Origin: Russula earlei
Taxonomy: Eukaryota; Basidiomycota; Agaricomycetes; Russulales; Russulaceae
DNA length: 64,000 nucleotides
Assembly (NCBI GenBank): GCA_025769875.1
Contig: JAGFNK010000064.1
Span: forward strand, 1 to 64,000
Reading direction: 5' to 3'
Below, piece by piece: positions 10,940 through 23,789 of the stretch. The position numbers and the translations under genes were made by a program. The first letter of the stretch is position 1; each line of letters begins with the position of its first letter. A model generated the notes under the pieces. The model saw only the letters and a list, made by a program, of their open reading frames with translations, was not told the origin of the DNA and did not search any database.

Positions 10940-12060
10940 GATGTCCGTTGCGTAGGAAGGACCCGATCTAACTATTTGCGCCGTGCCGACAGGGATCATG
11001 CAGGAGTCCCCCGCCGTTCGATGAGTCAGGAACGTTCTTGGCCGCGAGACAAGGTAGATGCTGCTTGTGACAAGGCACAGACTACGTGATCTACAATCAA
11101 ATTGTGGCGTCCGGTAAATTCGAACGGTAGAGGACCTATGTGACCTTGACCTTGGCTCTTGACGTTCCAACAGAGGCGTCTGAAAGCCGACGGTGGATGG
11201 CACTTGTTATGAGCCATGGATACCGAGTAGTTTTGCTTTGTAATTACGTTCCCTGTGGATGTCAAGCTCATCAACCTTCCAGTTGTTCGTAGCCAGGTCG
11301 GGGCCAATGGAAAACGGAGGAAGAACACTTTCAATCGTGGAAGTGGTTGAGTCAACGCGATGAAAACTTCAAGTGGGATCACATGACGGGAGTCTTCCAA
11401 TCTTTGGGGCGCTAGAGGCTCCCACGTTTGAATATTGGAACATACAGGAAAATAGGAACCACCAAAGATATGGAACAAAGCCGTCCATCCGCTCAGTGTT
11501 GTAGCCCTGCCCGTCGGGACAGCGTGGGGATAACGATGATGTAAGCGAGAAGCCACAAGTGTTTGAGGGAGAACAATGGATATAAGCATAACAAGGGGAT
11601 CACTTGAGGGCTTGTGGAAGCGCGCAGAGGAAAATTTATTGATCGCCATCGTCCACTGTGTTGTCGATGATGGCAGCGTCGCGTTGCACAGATTGCGGTC
11701 GTTTCGTGTGCAGCAATGGTCGTATCCCTGCATCAGCACACGTACTGAGGTGACCCTGTCGATGTGCAGGCATCCTTGGGTATATTAGCATCCACAAACA
11801 CAAAAAATGAGAGGTAAGTTGACTGAAGATGTCATGGATCCGGAATAGCATCCTTGCATGAGAAGAATGTTGCAAGGATCCCGGACGTGTTCTAGGGATG
11901 AGAATCGATTGAGAGCTCGTGGTGTCCCTCGTAGGTGAATATTCTCTTGAGCAAAACTGGGCGACCGTCTCGTGCGCGCACGACGTTCATGACAGCCCTC
12001 GTCTTTTAGTACTCCTTCAGGAAGCAAATTATACGAACGACGTGATTGTAGCTTGACCAT
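10940..12060 (-). other. Weak coding-like tract, possibly an F-box/leucine-rich relic
   Basis: Minus-strand frames at 11,026-11,739 and 11,785-12,060 contain blocks such as LPRLKVFFLRFP and WEPLAPQRLE that resemble the leucine-rich C-terminal part of fungal F-box proteins. No F-box itself is visible and frames are short. This is a guess; it may equally be non-coding. Confidence 0.22.
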
Positions 12061-12568
12061 CCTCCACTAAAAGAAGTGTTTCTTTGATTCGTTTCGAGAA
12101 CGCTCCAAGAAGGGGTGATATCAAGGACGCAGTCCATGCTCATGACCATGACTTGTAATGTCGTCGTAGTGGCCTCGCCATGTCACCCACTAGAGTGCCA
12201 GCTTGCCAGATGCTCATAGGACAAACTTGTCGGACGCGATGGAGTCACTATAGGAGTAATGCTGTGGTAAGTTGAGAGAAATATGGAAAGAAGCATTGAA
12301 CTGAGGACCCATTGGCGAACGCGTGTGTGATACCGCTGATACCGCAGGTTTTACATGAGTTCAACTCCTGACTCAGGAGTTGGGTTTCCGGGTTGACAAA
12401 CCAGATGGTGCATAACCCATTGGAGCAAAGTCCGCAGACAGGCCAGTTGCTTTTGTGAGACTCATATTGCCTCATGTTCAGGACATGTAGCTATATCAGC
12501 ATGGTATCACTGGCAGAGAGCTCGGCCGTCGTCATGGCGGCTGGTCTTCGCGTTGCGTGGCCCTATTT

Positions 12569-12775
12569 CTGTTGGAGCTGTAAGGATTATGACTCAGTCT
12601 TGTGGATAAAAGACTGTATTGGTTAGTAGGCCAACCTGTAAGGATTAACTATGTACAGTATTAGCTTTAAATGAAGCGTAAAGGAATGTGTAGTACTGAC
12701 CTCAGTCTTGTGTATATAAAAGACTGACCGACGAAGGACAGCTAATTCGGTTCGGGTTTGTCCGTTCACACGCCA
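12569..12775 (+). repeat. LTR-like fragment with two imperfect internal repeats
   Basis: TGTAAGGATTA occurs twice (about 12,569 and 12,640) and each is followed by CTCAGTCTTGTG then a TATA-like stretch and AAAAGACTG. The second copy has TGTATATAAAAG at about 12,712. This looks like a solo LTR or a small promoter-bearing repeat. No matching partner was found in the window. Confidence 0.35.
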
Positions 12776-13992
12776 ATTATTGGTGTTTGTTTTTCTCACG
12801 TCAGTAATTCGTGGACTCGACGCGACGAGCCTTAAAGCATCTCATGACGCAAATGAAGTTCCCGGCCTACACACTTCAGAATCACTTCTGGAACCGCAGA
12901 TGAGAAGGTTGGGTCTCACATATTCTGGTCAGGAATACGCGCGGCATGAGTACGGGAAGCGCCGGCAAAACTTCATCGTTACGAGATGTTGACGTGGTGC
13001 CAGTGGGTTACAAACATGATCCCAGACTGGCGTCCGCTCACTGACGCTACATTTTAACATTGTCCTCATCCTACTGCTGTCGTTGCAAACTTCGAGACCT
13101 GAGACCGTCAACAACTCGCTCACTTTGTAGCCCAGCCCAACCATAAGACTCTTACTAGACCTATTTTTGGCATGACAAATTCGGCGCTCCGCATCATTGC
13201 GTACCGCCAGCAACTCTTAGGAATGCGCTAGACATGAGGATGTTCATTTTTGCCAAAATAGGCCACCGCAGCTCATTATTGGCTCGCTTGCCTCAAGGCG
13301 TTCGGACTCTACCGTTCGACAGGCCAAACAAGGGAAGAGCGGAATCCGTCGATTGCGATAGCATCAACGAACGCTACCTGGAGAGGACCAAGGAGACAAT
13401 AAAACTTTCAAGTGCATAAATCCTGCACCTCGCCTCAAGACGACACTTTATTTTCCCCGCAGGGGGGCAGAGAGTGCCATCAATGGAATGGGCGCGGCTG
13501 CGCACTGATTTTTTTCGAGCATCAGTGACGTACAGTCAGGCAAACACAGCGATCTAGAGCGGTATCTCATCCACCAAACACTAGTGCTTGACGCACACCA
13601 GTCCTCTGACCTGGGCGTGTTTGCTATCGATCCTCTGTTTCCCGGTCACCCCTTCGATGATCGATCGGGTCCAATACACCCTTCCACACCAATGGGGCTC
13701 AGTCACAAACCTTATCCGTCGATTCACTGCCGCTCATCTAACGCAAAGAGCGGTCAATCCCCCTCAGCTTCTCCCTTGCAAGGTTTCTTCTGCCGAATCC
13801 TGAGGTTTGGGGTTCATGGTTTTGGCAATGTGGTTAAGAATCAAACCCCGCATTACCTCCACCTCGCCTCGTGATAACAAACGTAGTCCTATGAATATCA
13901 TGCCAAGACTCGGAGGTATGATATCAGTTGTGGCTCAAATAGTGACAATGATACGAGACTACGTAGCCGACGAACCAAGTAAACGTACAGAG
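12776..13992. other. Intergenic, no supported gene
   Basis: Short frames only. A stretch near 13,070-13,215 on the plus strand reads with one internal stop as a plausible peptide (RQQLAHFVAQPNHKTLTRP), perhaps an old coding relic that I cannot name. Confidence 0.3.
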
Positions 13993-15320
13993 TCACAGAG
14001 GCATTGGGATTGCAGGTCTCCGGCGAACAACATAACAGAATGTACGGTTCAGCTGTGATATATACCGATACGCGGTGACCAGCATGTGGTCCTTTCTCGA
14101 CGTGATTGGAGAGCGTAACTTGATTGCACTTAATGAGCGCCGAATGCCATCGAAAGTGTTGATAACATCCTCAATCTTAGGGCGCATTGTGGGATTCTTG
14201 GCCGTCATAGCATTGACTAGCTCTCTCATGAACTCGAAGCCGTTGTATTTCTACGATATCCCATCAACCAGGTGGAAAGTTGATAGCCAAGAGCGTCCTA
14301 GGCTCACCTTCATGAAATTATCGCGAACGAGATTGCCAAGGTAATAGATATCCGTGTGAAACGGATTGCACCGCTCTCCGAGCTTATGTTCCGGCGCCGA
14401 CCTATCACCGCCATGCAGAGGGATGTCCAAAACATTTCGTGAGGAGTAGCGACGGGACAAGCCAAAGTCGATCAAGTAATAACGGGGAGGCCGCTCTGTA
14501 CGGCTGTATCGTTTGGCTTTTCCCTTGAAATTCCGGTTCCGATCGAGCCGCACAGGGTGATAACCCTCGGGGTACATCCTGGACGGGTCGAACATGATGT
14601 TATTCACTGTGCAGTCCCTTCGAAAGCTTGATTTCTGAGTTCCCTTGTGAGGAAAGATACCACACATACCGATGCGCAACGTTTCGTTCATGCATGAATT
14701 TGAGGCCCTGACCAGGAACTCGTCAGACATCTGCTAATCGTGCGTGATGATGTTCGATCCAACCTCGGCAATTTGCATGAAGAAGGCTACGAATTCGCCA
14801 TATGTTTGAAAACGGGGGTTTTTAAGAGGTCGTAGAAATGGCATCACCATCAATCTCCTGCCATCAGGACTAGTGCGGGACAAGTCGACAAGCTCGAGCA
14901 ACGGAACGCAATGATTCTGAGGGTTCCCCTTGAGCCCCGGGGAAGAGAATAATTGGGTAATTAACAGTTCATGCGGCCCCTCTTCAGGAAGAACCTTCTT
15001 GATCATGACTTGTCTGCCATCTTGAATACGCACAGCATCCATCGTAGCTCGCAACTAAGTGAAGCAATCAGCGCTGAGAGTAACAAGCAAAATATACTCA
15101 CAATGTTAGCCTGGCCATCCTCGGTCTTAAAAAAATCTTCCCCCGACTCCTTCCAGGATGGCTGCCAGCCAGGCCGATACCGAGGCCTCAGCCTATAACC
15201 GCGCGCCTCGAGATCGTGATATCGATTCCTCCACCACACTTCGCTATTGAACAGGCCGCCACATTCCCTGCGAACAGGAACCCCTGGACCCGCATATGCC
15301 TCTACTGATGGGCCAGGCAT
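13993..15320 (-). CDS. Protein kinase-like, copy B, 371 aa
   Basis: Five exons join in phase: 15,320-15,102, 15,054-14,764, 14,707-14,670, 14,617-14,308 and 14,250-13,993. The frame extends upstream to 15,434, but ATG 15,320 gives a 73-codon first exon that matches the other copies. Visible kinase landmarks are the ATP lysine (QVMIKKV), the catalytic HRD formed across the 38-nt exon (HERNVAHR/DC), the following NN, DFG in RYYLIDFGLSRRY, and SAPEH as the APE-like motif. There is no glycine-rich loop. The N-terminal WWRNRYHDLE...LRPRYRPGWQPSW block is family-specific. It appears intact. This copy has no DUF6532 gene beside it. Substrates are unknown; activity is inferred only from the motifs. 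Confidence 0.82.
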
Positions 15321-16841
15321 TAAAGCAGAGGCGAAGGGGAGGGTGAAAGGTGGGATAGCGGGACTGCCAGAGTGGATGGGTCGGACTCGGAGAAGGGAGG
15401 TATCAGGGTTTAATATCAGGGTTTTAAGAAGCACTCGACTCCCGGGAGGTGGGAAAAGCGTGGAGTGAGAGCGGTCATTTGAATATAGAAATTCCTCGAC
15501 GAAAGGAAGGGGTGATAAGCTGAGGTGAAGCCCGGAGTTTAATCTGGTCGACCCTGAGGCCTGTTAGATGATTCGATCGATTGCGTCTCCGTCAGTCACA
15601 TTGCGGCGGCTCTATAGACGCCCACTAGCGCTACTCGGCGACAGTCAGCCATGACAGCCATGACTCTGACGTATTCTCCCACTCTCCACTCTACTGTTCA
15701 CGCAGGTTAAGATCACGATTTACCTCTGGTTTACAGGAGGCCGTACTTCCAAGTGAGGATTCGAAGAATCGCATCACAATGTACGTTATCTACTTCCTTG
15801 GGTTGACTTTACTAGATTGCTGTTAGGACAAATGTTATTGCATTAGGGGATGTTCCATGTGGCGCGAGCGTATCGCAATACGCAAAGAAGAGACGTACCA
15901 CCTTCCCTGGGCATCATAACTGACCGGGTTTAGATGGCCTTGAATGGAGCTAAGGATGTCGCTGGTTGTGCCAAGAACGGGAATAGCTTGAAGTTTTAAC
16001 ACGCTCGCAAAGCCGCCGGTTATACGGAACCGTTGCCGGCATATGCAACATTCCAGTTTGGCATGGGCAAAGTCTGTATGGCCTTGGCGTGCAATACTGG
16101 CCAGATTGAGGCTCGACCTATCCTGCTGCTTGGAGATATCGTAGGAAGGGTGTGCATCCATATTGTATACCCGAGATCCGCCTGATGCACTCTCGCCACT
16201 CGCCAAGGGATTCAAGTCAGAGGGGCGGTTCAGAAGGCCAGAACCGGACTCGGGAACATGCGACCTGCGTCCCACCATTGCCGTCGTCAAATCCGCTACT
16301 TACCACCAAATCTCTGCTTTCCATCTCTTTACCCCAGCGGCCACGATGTTCAGCGGACTGGATAATGACAACGCGTGAATTGTTCAAGGTGGCCGCGAGC
16401 CGTATCCTGGAATATGTGTAATATACCTCACCCTTACCTTGACAACCTGTCCTCTTAAGCTGGTACAACGTGTGATTGTGTTTCAGGTCTCCGAGACGTC
16501 TCTCTGACGGTCTCACAATTCGGACAACACTTCACAGATCGGACATTCTAGTTCTCACATTCGCCTTGTAACTGTTTCCTTTGAGAGATCTCTCACACGC
16601 CACACAGGGAAATCCGAGGAGTGTTCGTGGGAATCGCCCCTAGTTTGACATGAGTGGTGCAACGACCGATTGAGCTCACGGCGTGATTGAGTAATCGGGA
16701 CCAAACTGAATCATTTGATTGAATCCGCGAAATGGGCGGCGTTTCCAACCCAATATCTCTGGAATAAGCGTAAGTGAGTTGTAATACTGCGTCTGTCCGA
16801 GTCCGACCAGCGGCAATAATAAAGATACACAATCTACCTAT
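15321..16841. other. Intergenic beside kinase B, no supported gene
   Basis: A minus-strand frame at 15,835-16,290 (151 codons, containing LECCICRQRF) is the longest, but shows no family I know and no splice pattern. No DUF6532 remnant is visible where one would be expected. Confidence 0.3.
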
Positions 16842-16923
16842 ACCAAATAAGTAAGCAATGTCAGAGAAGAAAATCGATAGTAAATGGTCGGTCATAAATG
16901 TACTGTATAGTGTATTGTTCCTG

Positions 16924-18290
16924 CTACACAGGTCGCGAAGCATACCGGGGATCAGGATCTGGAATTGCGGGATGAAAAATCACCGTGTATTGTATCGTAC
17001 GGACAGATTGCCTGGCCCGTTTAGCCAGCGCAAAGAACTTCGGTACTTTTTTTGAGATCACGGGGGATCGTAACTTGCCCTTCCTTAGAGACGCTCGAAT
17101 GCTTGTAAACTTCAGGAGCACCTCCTCGATTTGAGGGCGCTGCGCCGGGTCTTCAAGAGTCATGGACTTGATCAGACCTGCCATGAATTCGAAACCACGG
17201 TATCTCTAGTTGCGGTGACGAGATCAGTCACCTAAACGAATCCCTCCGAAGGGAAGCGGACGTACTTCCGTGAACTCCCGGCGCACAAGATTTCCGATGT
17301 AATATATATCGGTTTGGAACGGGTTGCACCGTCTTTGTGATCGATGTTCGGGTGCAGACTTGTCTCCTCCACGCAACGGCTCATCCGTTACGTCCCGAGA
17401 GGGGTACTTGCGGGACAAACCAAAATCAATAAAAAAGTATACAGGAGGACGTCGAGTTCGGGTGTAAGCCTTTGCAGACCCCTTGAAGTTCCTATTGCGA
17501 TCAATTTTCGTTGGATGGAACCCATTCGGATACATCCTGGACGCGTCGAACATGATATTATTGGCCGTGCAGTCGCTGCAAACCTGTTCAGGCCGCGAAA
17601 TGCACTCGCGTGAACGAGTAAAAGTACCTACCGATGGGCCACATTTCGCTCATGCATAAATCGCAGGCCCTGTGTCACAAGTTACTGAATTCAACTATGA
17701 AACACGGGACAGATAGAGCTTGGTCGTACTTCACATATCTGGGTGAAGAAGGCAACAAATTCGCCTAATGTTTGGATTTTGGGTTTATTGAAGGGGCGTA
17801 GGAAGGGAAAAACCATGACCTTCTGTGGTTCAGGGTCCTGAAGCTCGATGACTTCAAAAAGTGGTGCACAATGATTGTGCGGCATCTTCGAAAGCTCTGG
17901 CGATGAGAAGAACTGGTTGATGCGTAATTCGTGGGGTCCCTCTGCAGGGAAAACCCTTTTGAGCATGACTTGAACGTTATCTCGCACCCGCGTCGCGTCC
18001 ATTGCTGCCCTCAGCTGTCGCTAATCTGAGCCGAGGTGCAAAAATATGAGCACAAAAGCACGCACTATTGTGGGTTGCCCATCTTCCACGGCGAAGAAAT
18101 CTTTTCCTGACCTGAGCCATGAAGGTTGCCAATCAGGGTGGTATCGAGGTCGAAGCCGGTAGCCATGTTCAGCAAGTTCATTGTAGTGGTCCCGCCACCA
18201 CTTCTCCGTCTGGACAAGAGTTCCTGCTTGCCTGCTAGTAGGAGATCCGCTGCTGGGATTGGCATTGCCGGTGGTACGATTTGAGGCCAT
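16924..18290 (-). CDS. Protein kinase-like, copy C, 379 aa
   Basis: Exons 18,290-18,066, 18,014-17,730, 17,669-17,632, 17,575-17,266 and 17,205-16,924 join in frame, with phases 0, 0, 2, 0. Motifs: EKWWRDHYNELAEHGY at the N-terminus, ATP lysine in QVMLKRV, HERNVAHR/DC across the third intron, DFG in YFFIDFGLSRKYPSRD, GGDKSAPEH, and DIYYIGNLVRREF. The C-terminal 94 codons are a basic helical block. All catalytic residues I can check are present. It is divergent from DUF6532 copy b, 0.78 kb away, and is the inverted-repeat paralogue of kinase F. Confidence 0.85.
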
Positions 18291-19068
18291 GGGATGTAGA
18301 CAAGAACGGTAGTACGTGTCGATATAGATAAATAATCTGTCTCAGTGATGTCGGGGGAATGCCATGAACACACAACGCATCGTATTATATTGTACGCACA
18401 AGTTGAACACGACCAACTTGCGCTAGCCGCAACTGGCGCATGAGGGCACATGTCGGACCGAACGTATGTGACGCGTGACATTCAGATTTTGCCGGTTGGG
18501 TTTTCCATTGACACTTCCCACATTTGCCTCTGCTCTGCTTGCCATTGACTAATGATCTGGTGTCTTAAGAATCTCATCGTTTGTCCAGCCAGTCAATGGT
18601 CCCTTCTTGCTCTCTAGAAATCTTACATAATCAATAAACGCAGGCTACCGGCGCTTGTCCGCGAGAAGGACGGAAATGATGTACCAGAGACTTGGCGTTC
18701 CTGGACCCTGAGCGTCCAGCTGTGTAGGCCACACACCTCGTTGTTCGGGGGTGTACGGGTACATGCCACCTCATGGCCTGCCCAGCAAGGGTGTTGACGT
18801 GATTACAGTGGGAACCCGTATCTCTACCTTCCTAGGGTTTGGGTGATTCAGAAAGCCCCGAGCCATGGCCACAGGAACGCTTCGATTTATTCCTGAGGAT
18901 GATCCCCCTTTTACCCTTTCCTCTCCTCTCCTGAGTGGCTTCTGGGGTCGACATGTCCTGTGAGGGAAATCGAGCCTCAAGGCCTGGTTGCTTTTATTCA
19001 TCACTGCCCCTAAGGCCTGCCTCCCCAACGCACTCTCTACGACCCTATCACCCCCCTTTTCCCTTCCC
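18291..19068. promoter_or_regulatory. Intergenic region between head-to-head kinase C and DUF6532 b
   Basis: About 780 bp without a supported gene, between two divergent start codons. It must hold both promoters. No shared motif was proven by eye. Confidence 0.4.
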
Positions 19069-20507
19069 ATGTTGCACACCAGTTCTGGGCCCCCACTCGA
19101 TGCATCCGGTGTTTTAGCATGGAGGCTACTTGAGTTTCTGTCCAAGATGAGCACCTCTGCCAAGGAGGAACTCGGGAACAAGCGGCTCCACGAGGCCCGT
19201 GACTTAGCTCAGACGAACGAGGCTCTCATCAGCCCCTGCGATCTGGAAGTCGCCAAGGATAAATTTTTGTTGTGCGCGTTACGTTTCACAACGTGTCTGA
19301 GTCATGCCATATTCAAAGCATATCAGCGCGACGGAGATCAGAGCGGGGTTGGGATCAAAATGGGGCATCTCGAAATACCTGCAGGCTCGGGAATACGCAA
19401 AGACCACCAAAGACGCACTTCGTTTTGTCGAGGTTACACCCATGCATAGCACAGGCGAACAAACCTTTCTTACAATCTCGTTCCCTTCCAGACCGTCTCC
19501 GGCAGAGCCAACGATGCTATGCTAGGACATAGGGCAGCAGGCTTAAACCCCATGCTGATTGGCATAGACGTAAGTTAAATCCATCTTCCCCGTATCGTAC
19601 CTGATCAGAATCTCCTGGACATTGTACGTAAAATCCCATGCCCAGAGCACGAGCCCCACTATCGATCCACGACTCTATGCTGAATTGAAGCCGAAGGTTG
19701 GCACTCTTGTGGAAAATCTATATCACTTTAATACGAGTCAAGCTCGTGAGAGCATCAGTTCTAATGCCAAGCTTGCTCAAATGCTACTGAGAGATATGAC
19801 GTTCGTCTACCCTGTCAGTCAAGTTTTTAAGTCATTCGCCATGGTCTTGGCTCGTATCGCAAGCCACTGACCTTCATTCCGTCAATAGGAGACCGGGAAC
19901 AGCAGAAAACGTCATAACCCATACCGTCACCCCATCATCCAAACGGTTATCAATGTGTCCTTTTTTAGTAACAAGGATGACGTGGGAGTGGTGCATTATG
20001 AGCATTTCTCTCCAATGCCCATTCCGATCATCGCTCTTACGCTCACGGTGGTAATGACAGATCTCACCAATTCATGCTTAATAGGTACTGAATATTAAAT
20101 TCGTTCTATCTAACAACAGGTAGAGTGCTGCATCAATGAGTGGTCTGATGGGATACGAAAGGAGTCCAGCTGGGACGAGGAGAAATTTCAAAACGTGTAT
20201 ACTTCGCATGTCTCCGCGCTGTTTGATTTTAAAGCACACAGTCCCTCAAACGATGATGTGTTGTATCAATTACAATGCGATCTCTTAAAGGATGCCTGGT
20301 AGGATGCACACTGTACACTGCAGACACCATTTGCTGATCAACATTCCTGAAAGCAAACATGCTGGAGTGCCACCTTATCCGATCCCAGAGTCAGGGAGGT
20401 TCCCGCCTGGGGCTCTAGAAGCAGTTCGCGAAGGATGTACTCAGCCTACTTCATGCGACTTTCCTGCACCCGGTGAAAATCCTGGTATCGTCGTTGAAAC
20501 CGTTTAA
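19069..20507 (+). CDS. DUF6532-like protein, copy b
   Basis: Exon 1 from ATG 19,069 encodes a basic, charged start (LGNKRLHEARDLAQTNEAL). Exon 2 (KWGISKYLQAREYAKTTKDA) ends near 19,435. A short exon at about 19,490-19,570 (NPMLIGID) ends at a GTAAGT donor. Later exons carry PKVGTLVENLYHFNTSQARE, then YRHPIIQTVINVSFF, PMPIPIIALTLTVV, VECCINEWSDG and LYQLQCDLLKDA. The tail exon reads KHAGVPPYPIPESGRFPPG and ends at TAA 20,505-20,507. Compared with copy d it lacks the block homologous to SLYRCYLTCKDAFP and the following EEW...VW. Function unknown. It stands head to head with kinase C. Confidence 0.68.
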
Positions 20508-21769
20508 CACATGTTTCTTGCATCAAATATCTGGCATATCGGTTTTCTTACACTCACATATCCGAAGTATCTAATGTACGATCACGATTGTAGCATTGTC
20601 AGTCTGTCATCATATTCATGGACGGAGACGGCCACGCCTTTCGTCCCGATCAGTGCGAAGAGTACTTATGTATGTAAGATCTCTATCACGTGATGCAAAC
20701 TGTTTTTCGTTTCCGTCCCATCGATCGGATTTACCACGCATTAAATGGCTAACTATCCTGCTCGCATTTCGCACGCAAGGGCGACTTGACACGGTATATC
20801 AACGCATCAAGCTTCCCCAGAGATTTAAAAAGTTGAATCGCCACCCAGATTCATCTGGTCGGTCGCTACTCCAGTTGTCACCATGTCACCAGCCTCGCAA
20901 CGCGTTCCGGTTACTAGCAGACTTCCGGTTTTTGGTACATCCGCACCAACGATGGAGGTGGGGGCTCCTTGAACTGCTACCACCACCAGGTGTGGATTTT
21001 CCACAGTTAAATTCGGGGCAAGGATAGGCAGTGAAGATGACAGTGCTCTGCAAGGTCAGAGCCACCTGTCTAAGCCTTCAAACACCATCAGCCCCAATAA
21101 CAATTAAACCACCATTGACAACAACCATGCCAAGTGGCTACTCTACCACACAATACACACAATGTTAAGTTAACTATTCACACTTATTGTAGTTGATATA
21201 AACTTCTCCCCTCAATGGGTACTGTATCAGGGTGGGTAGTTGGCCACCTAAACCAATGCAATGCTTTATGTGAGCTGAGAACATATTTTGAATGTTTTGA
21301 TGGATCAGAAGAGTGGACAAATATCTTAGGATGATGCTATAAGACAGCCATAATTTCAGAGCACATTGTTGTCATGCTATGAATATTTTTGTGACATGAC
21401 TGCCAAACAGAGAAAATCCAACAATCTTGGCCACCTGTGGGAATCCTTGCCATTGACTCTGACCCCCACTTCAAAATGCTATTTTTTTTCTTTTCTGAAT
21501 GTTCTAGCCCATCCATTTGCTTCAAACTTTGGGAGCATATCAACATAAGTAGTCTTACAGTAATTCAAGTATTTGTGATATCTGATGGTTTTCCATGTTC
21601 TGGCTTGGACTCCACCTGGATGATTGCAAGTTGATTTCCCAACGTCTCAACCCCTGGTGCATGGATGAGCAAAAACTGATTTCTGAGTGGTATTCGACAC
21701 CACAGCCAACATCTTTTCTCAAGACCCTTGCAACATCCACTAGGAACGTCCACTGTGCTCTTTCGACAA

Positions 21770-23110
21770 AGACAATTACATCTACCCTATGCCTACACCA
21801 GCTCTCACCTTCTCTGCCCCGCCAGCTCCCACACCCTCAGTGTCACCCGCCTCAGCCACTGTCCCAGCTACCACCTTGGCCTTGGCCACTGCCATCTCTG
21901 CCCTATCCATAGCCTCAGCCCCAGTCACAGTTTCCCCCACCTAGAAATCTCAGCCTTGCCACCTACCTCCATCGCCTCTGCCACTCTTGCCTCATGCTCT
22001 GCCACCCCATAGCCTCAGCTCTGCCTGCTCCCTCTGCCGTGTTTGTCAGCACCCCTTTAGTTCCACATGCCACCATCTCTGTCCAGTCAGCCACCACCCC
22101 AGTCTCACCTGTTGCTGCTGTGCCCTTTGTTGTCTCTGCACCAATGCCCATGTCAGCCCCCACCACTCCATCCCCGCCGTCTGCTGTCTCCCTTCTGCCC
22201 ACTGCACCCACAGTTGTCACCTCCGCTCTGTCCACCTCCACCATTGCACCAGCTAAGTCCACCACCACCTTCTTAGTCTCACCCCCTGCCTTCACCTCAC
22301 CGTCATCCACCACCACCTCATTAGTTCCTTCATGCAACACCAGCACCCTCCCAGAAGACCAAGAAGGCCATGAACCCAAGCTCAGCCACGACATGCCACA
22401 AGAGGAGCAGAAGCTGCCATGCTGCCACTGCCGCTGCCGTAGGAGAAGCAGCAGCCACCAACAGCACACTGCATGCCGCCTCTCACATTGACTCCCTGTC
22501 CGTTCGTGTGCTCCCACCCACATCTGCTGCCACTACCTGCAGTGGAGACAACCCCGCCACCGCTGCCACAAGAGAACAATACCAGCACTGCACATCACCA
22601 CCACAACCACTCACCATTGCCACTCCCTCACCACTTGCCACTTGCCTCCTCTGTCTACCTGCTATCACTGCCACCCCACCATCAGTCACCACTCCCTCGC
22701 CCAACACCATTCCATCGCCATTGCTGCTCGCCTTGTCCTCCATCCCCATCCCATTCAACCATGCCATTGCCATTGCCTCTGCTGCTACCAACACCACAGC
22801 ACAAGCAGCAGCTGCCACCACCTTCACCACAACTTATACGCACAAGGCCCCAAAGAGTCTCACATTTGGATGCTTGACTGAGGATGGTCAAAATTCCAAG
22901 CCCCCAGGAGGTGTAAGGAAGATTATGTCTGGCCATGGAATCATGTGCGGAAACATGACTCAATGCAACCTGACACCTCCCTTTCATCCCTTACCACCAA
23001 CTGCATGTGCACATGCATGCCACCTCCCTCTTGTCCCCAACCCTCACCACACCACAAGCCACCTTGTGCCTGACATCAAGACCTCCATCACATCACCCAG
23101 CCCTTGCCAC
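21770..23110. repeat. Strongly strand-asymmetric, C/A/T-rich and G-poor low-complexity tract
   Basis: The plus strand consists largely of CCA, CAC, CCT and TGC words with very little G. All three plus frames are open for long stretches and translate to Ser/Pro/Thr/Ala/His-rich low complexity (for example frames at 21,994-22,491 and 22,370-23,113). The several overlapping open frames follow from base composition, so they are not evidence of three genes. It could be remnant Gag-like coding sequence. Confidence 0.6.
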
Positions 23111-23224
23111 TGACCATGCACATATGCCACAGCTCACGTGATGTGTTGTGTCTCAAGCCTTTCACCACAGCCTCAACTGCCTTGCCCAATCTTGATTCCC
23201 TCTCACCATTTCCCCTCCCTTTCA

Positions 23225-23345
23225 TGCCTTTCATCTTTAGTACTTCCTTCCTGTATATAAAACTCTTAGCTACTCTGTAGTAGTGAGAAAAGGACTGAAT
23301 AAGATCCCCTTTTTTTGACATCTGCCTCTGCCTGAATGAAGAACT
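23225..23345 (+). promoter_or_regulatory. TATA-bearing LTR-like segment
   Basis: CCTGTATATAAAACTC at about 23,250 is followed about 65 bp on by a T-run. The setting resembles the U3/R part of a fungal LTR. No partner copy was found. Confidence 0.3.
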
Positions 23346-23789
23346 TGAACGACTATGTGCATGCCCCTTGCTCCTCTCTCCCCCTCCTCTCTTGGGATTG
23401 GTCAGCCATACTCTTATTCACTTAAGTGTCCCCAACATGCTTCACCACTCTCACCCATTGTCAACTCCCCTTCATCCTGCTCTTGCCCCTCCATCATGGT
23501 CTATGCCTTTGTCCTTGCCCCACCATGTGCCTATGCATGGACCCTGATGACATGTTTGCGCATGTTGCATTCCAGGGTGCGACCTTGTTCTCCTCCACTC
23601 CCTTCCACTCCTACCCACCCTTGGATCAAGTGTTACACCATTTTCCTTTTACGTCTACTTCTTACCTCTTGCTATGGACTGCTTGCTTGTGTACGTCCCT
23701 TTATTTACTGGTCTTGTGATCTCTTACATCTTGTGATCCCTTCTGTGTTATCATGTGATCCATACACGTCCAGGTAACACTGGATTGCT

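Larger units (their letters stand above)
16842..20700. repeat. Arm 1 of a kinase/DUF6532 inverted duplication
   Basis: This segment holds kinase C and DUF6532 copy b and matches, in reverse complement, about 41,750-45,245 (kinase F and DUF6532 copy f). The match includes flanking non-coding DNA: the sequence left of kinase C at 16,842-16,920 and the sequence right of DUF6532 b at 20,570-20,690 both have counterparts. Divergence is visible in introns and spacers, so the duplication is not recent. Confidence 0.85.

Noticed and set aside
11026..12060. Confident F-box protein call
   Set aside because: Only faint leucine-rich resemblance and no F-box; kept as a low-confidence note.
21963..22830. 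Glycine/alanine/valine-rich minus-strand frames
   Set aside because: Reverse complement of the same low-complexity tract.
21987..23113. Overlapping Ser/Pro/Thr-rich plus-strand open frames as genes
   Set aside because: Several registers are open together because the strand lacks G; no start context, no intron logic and no domain.
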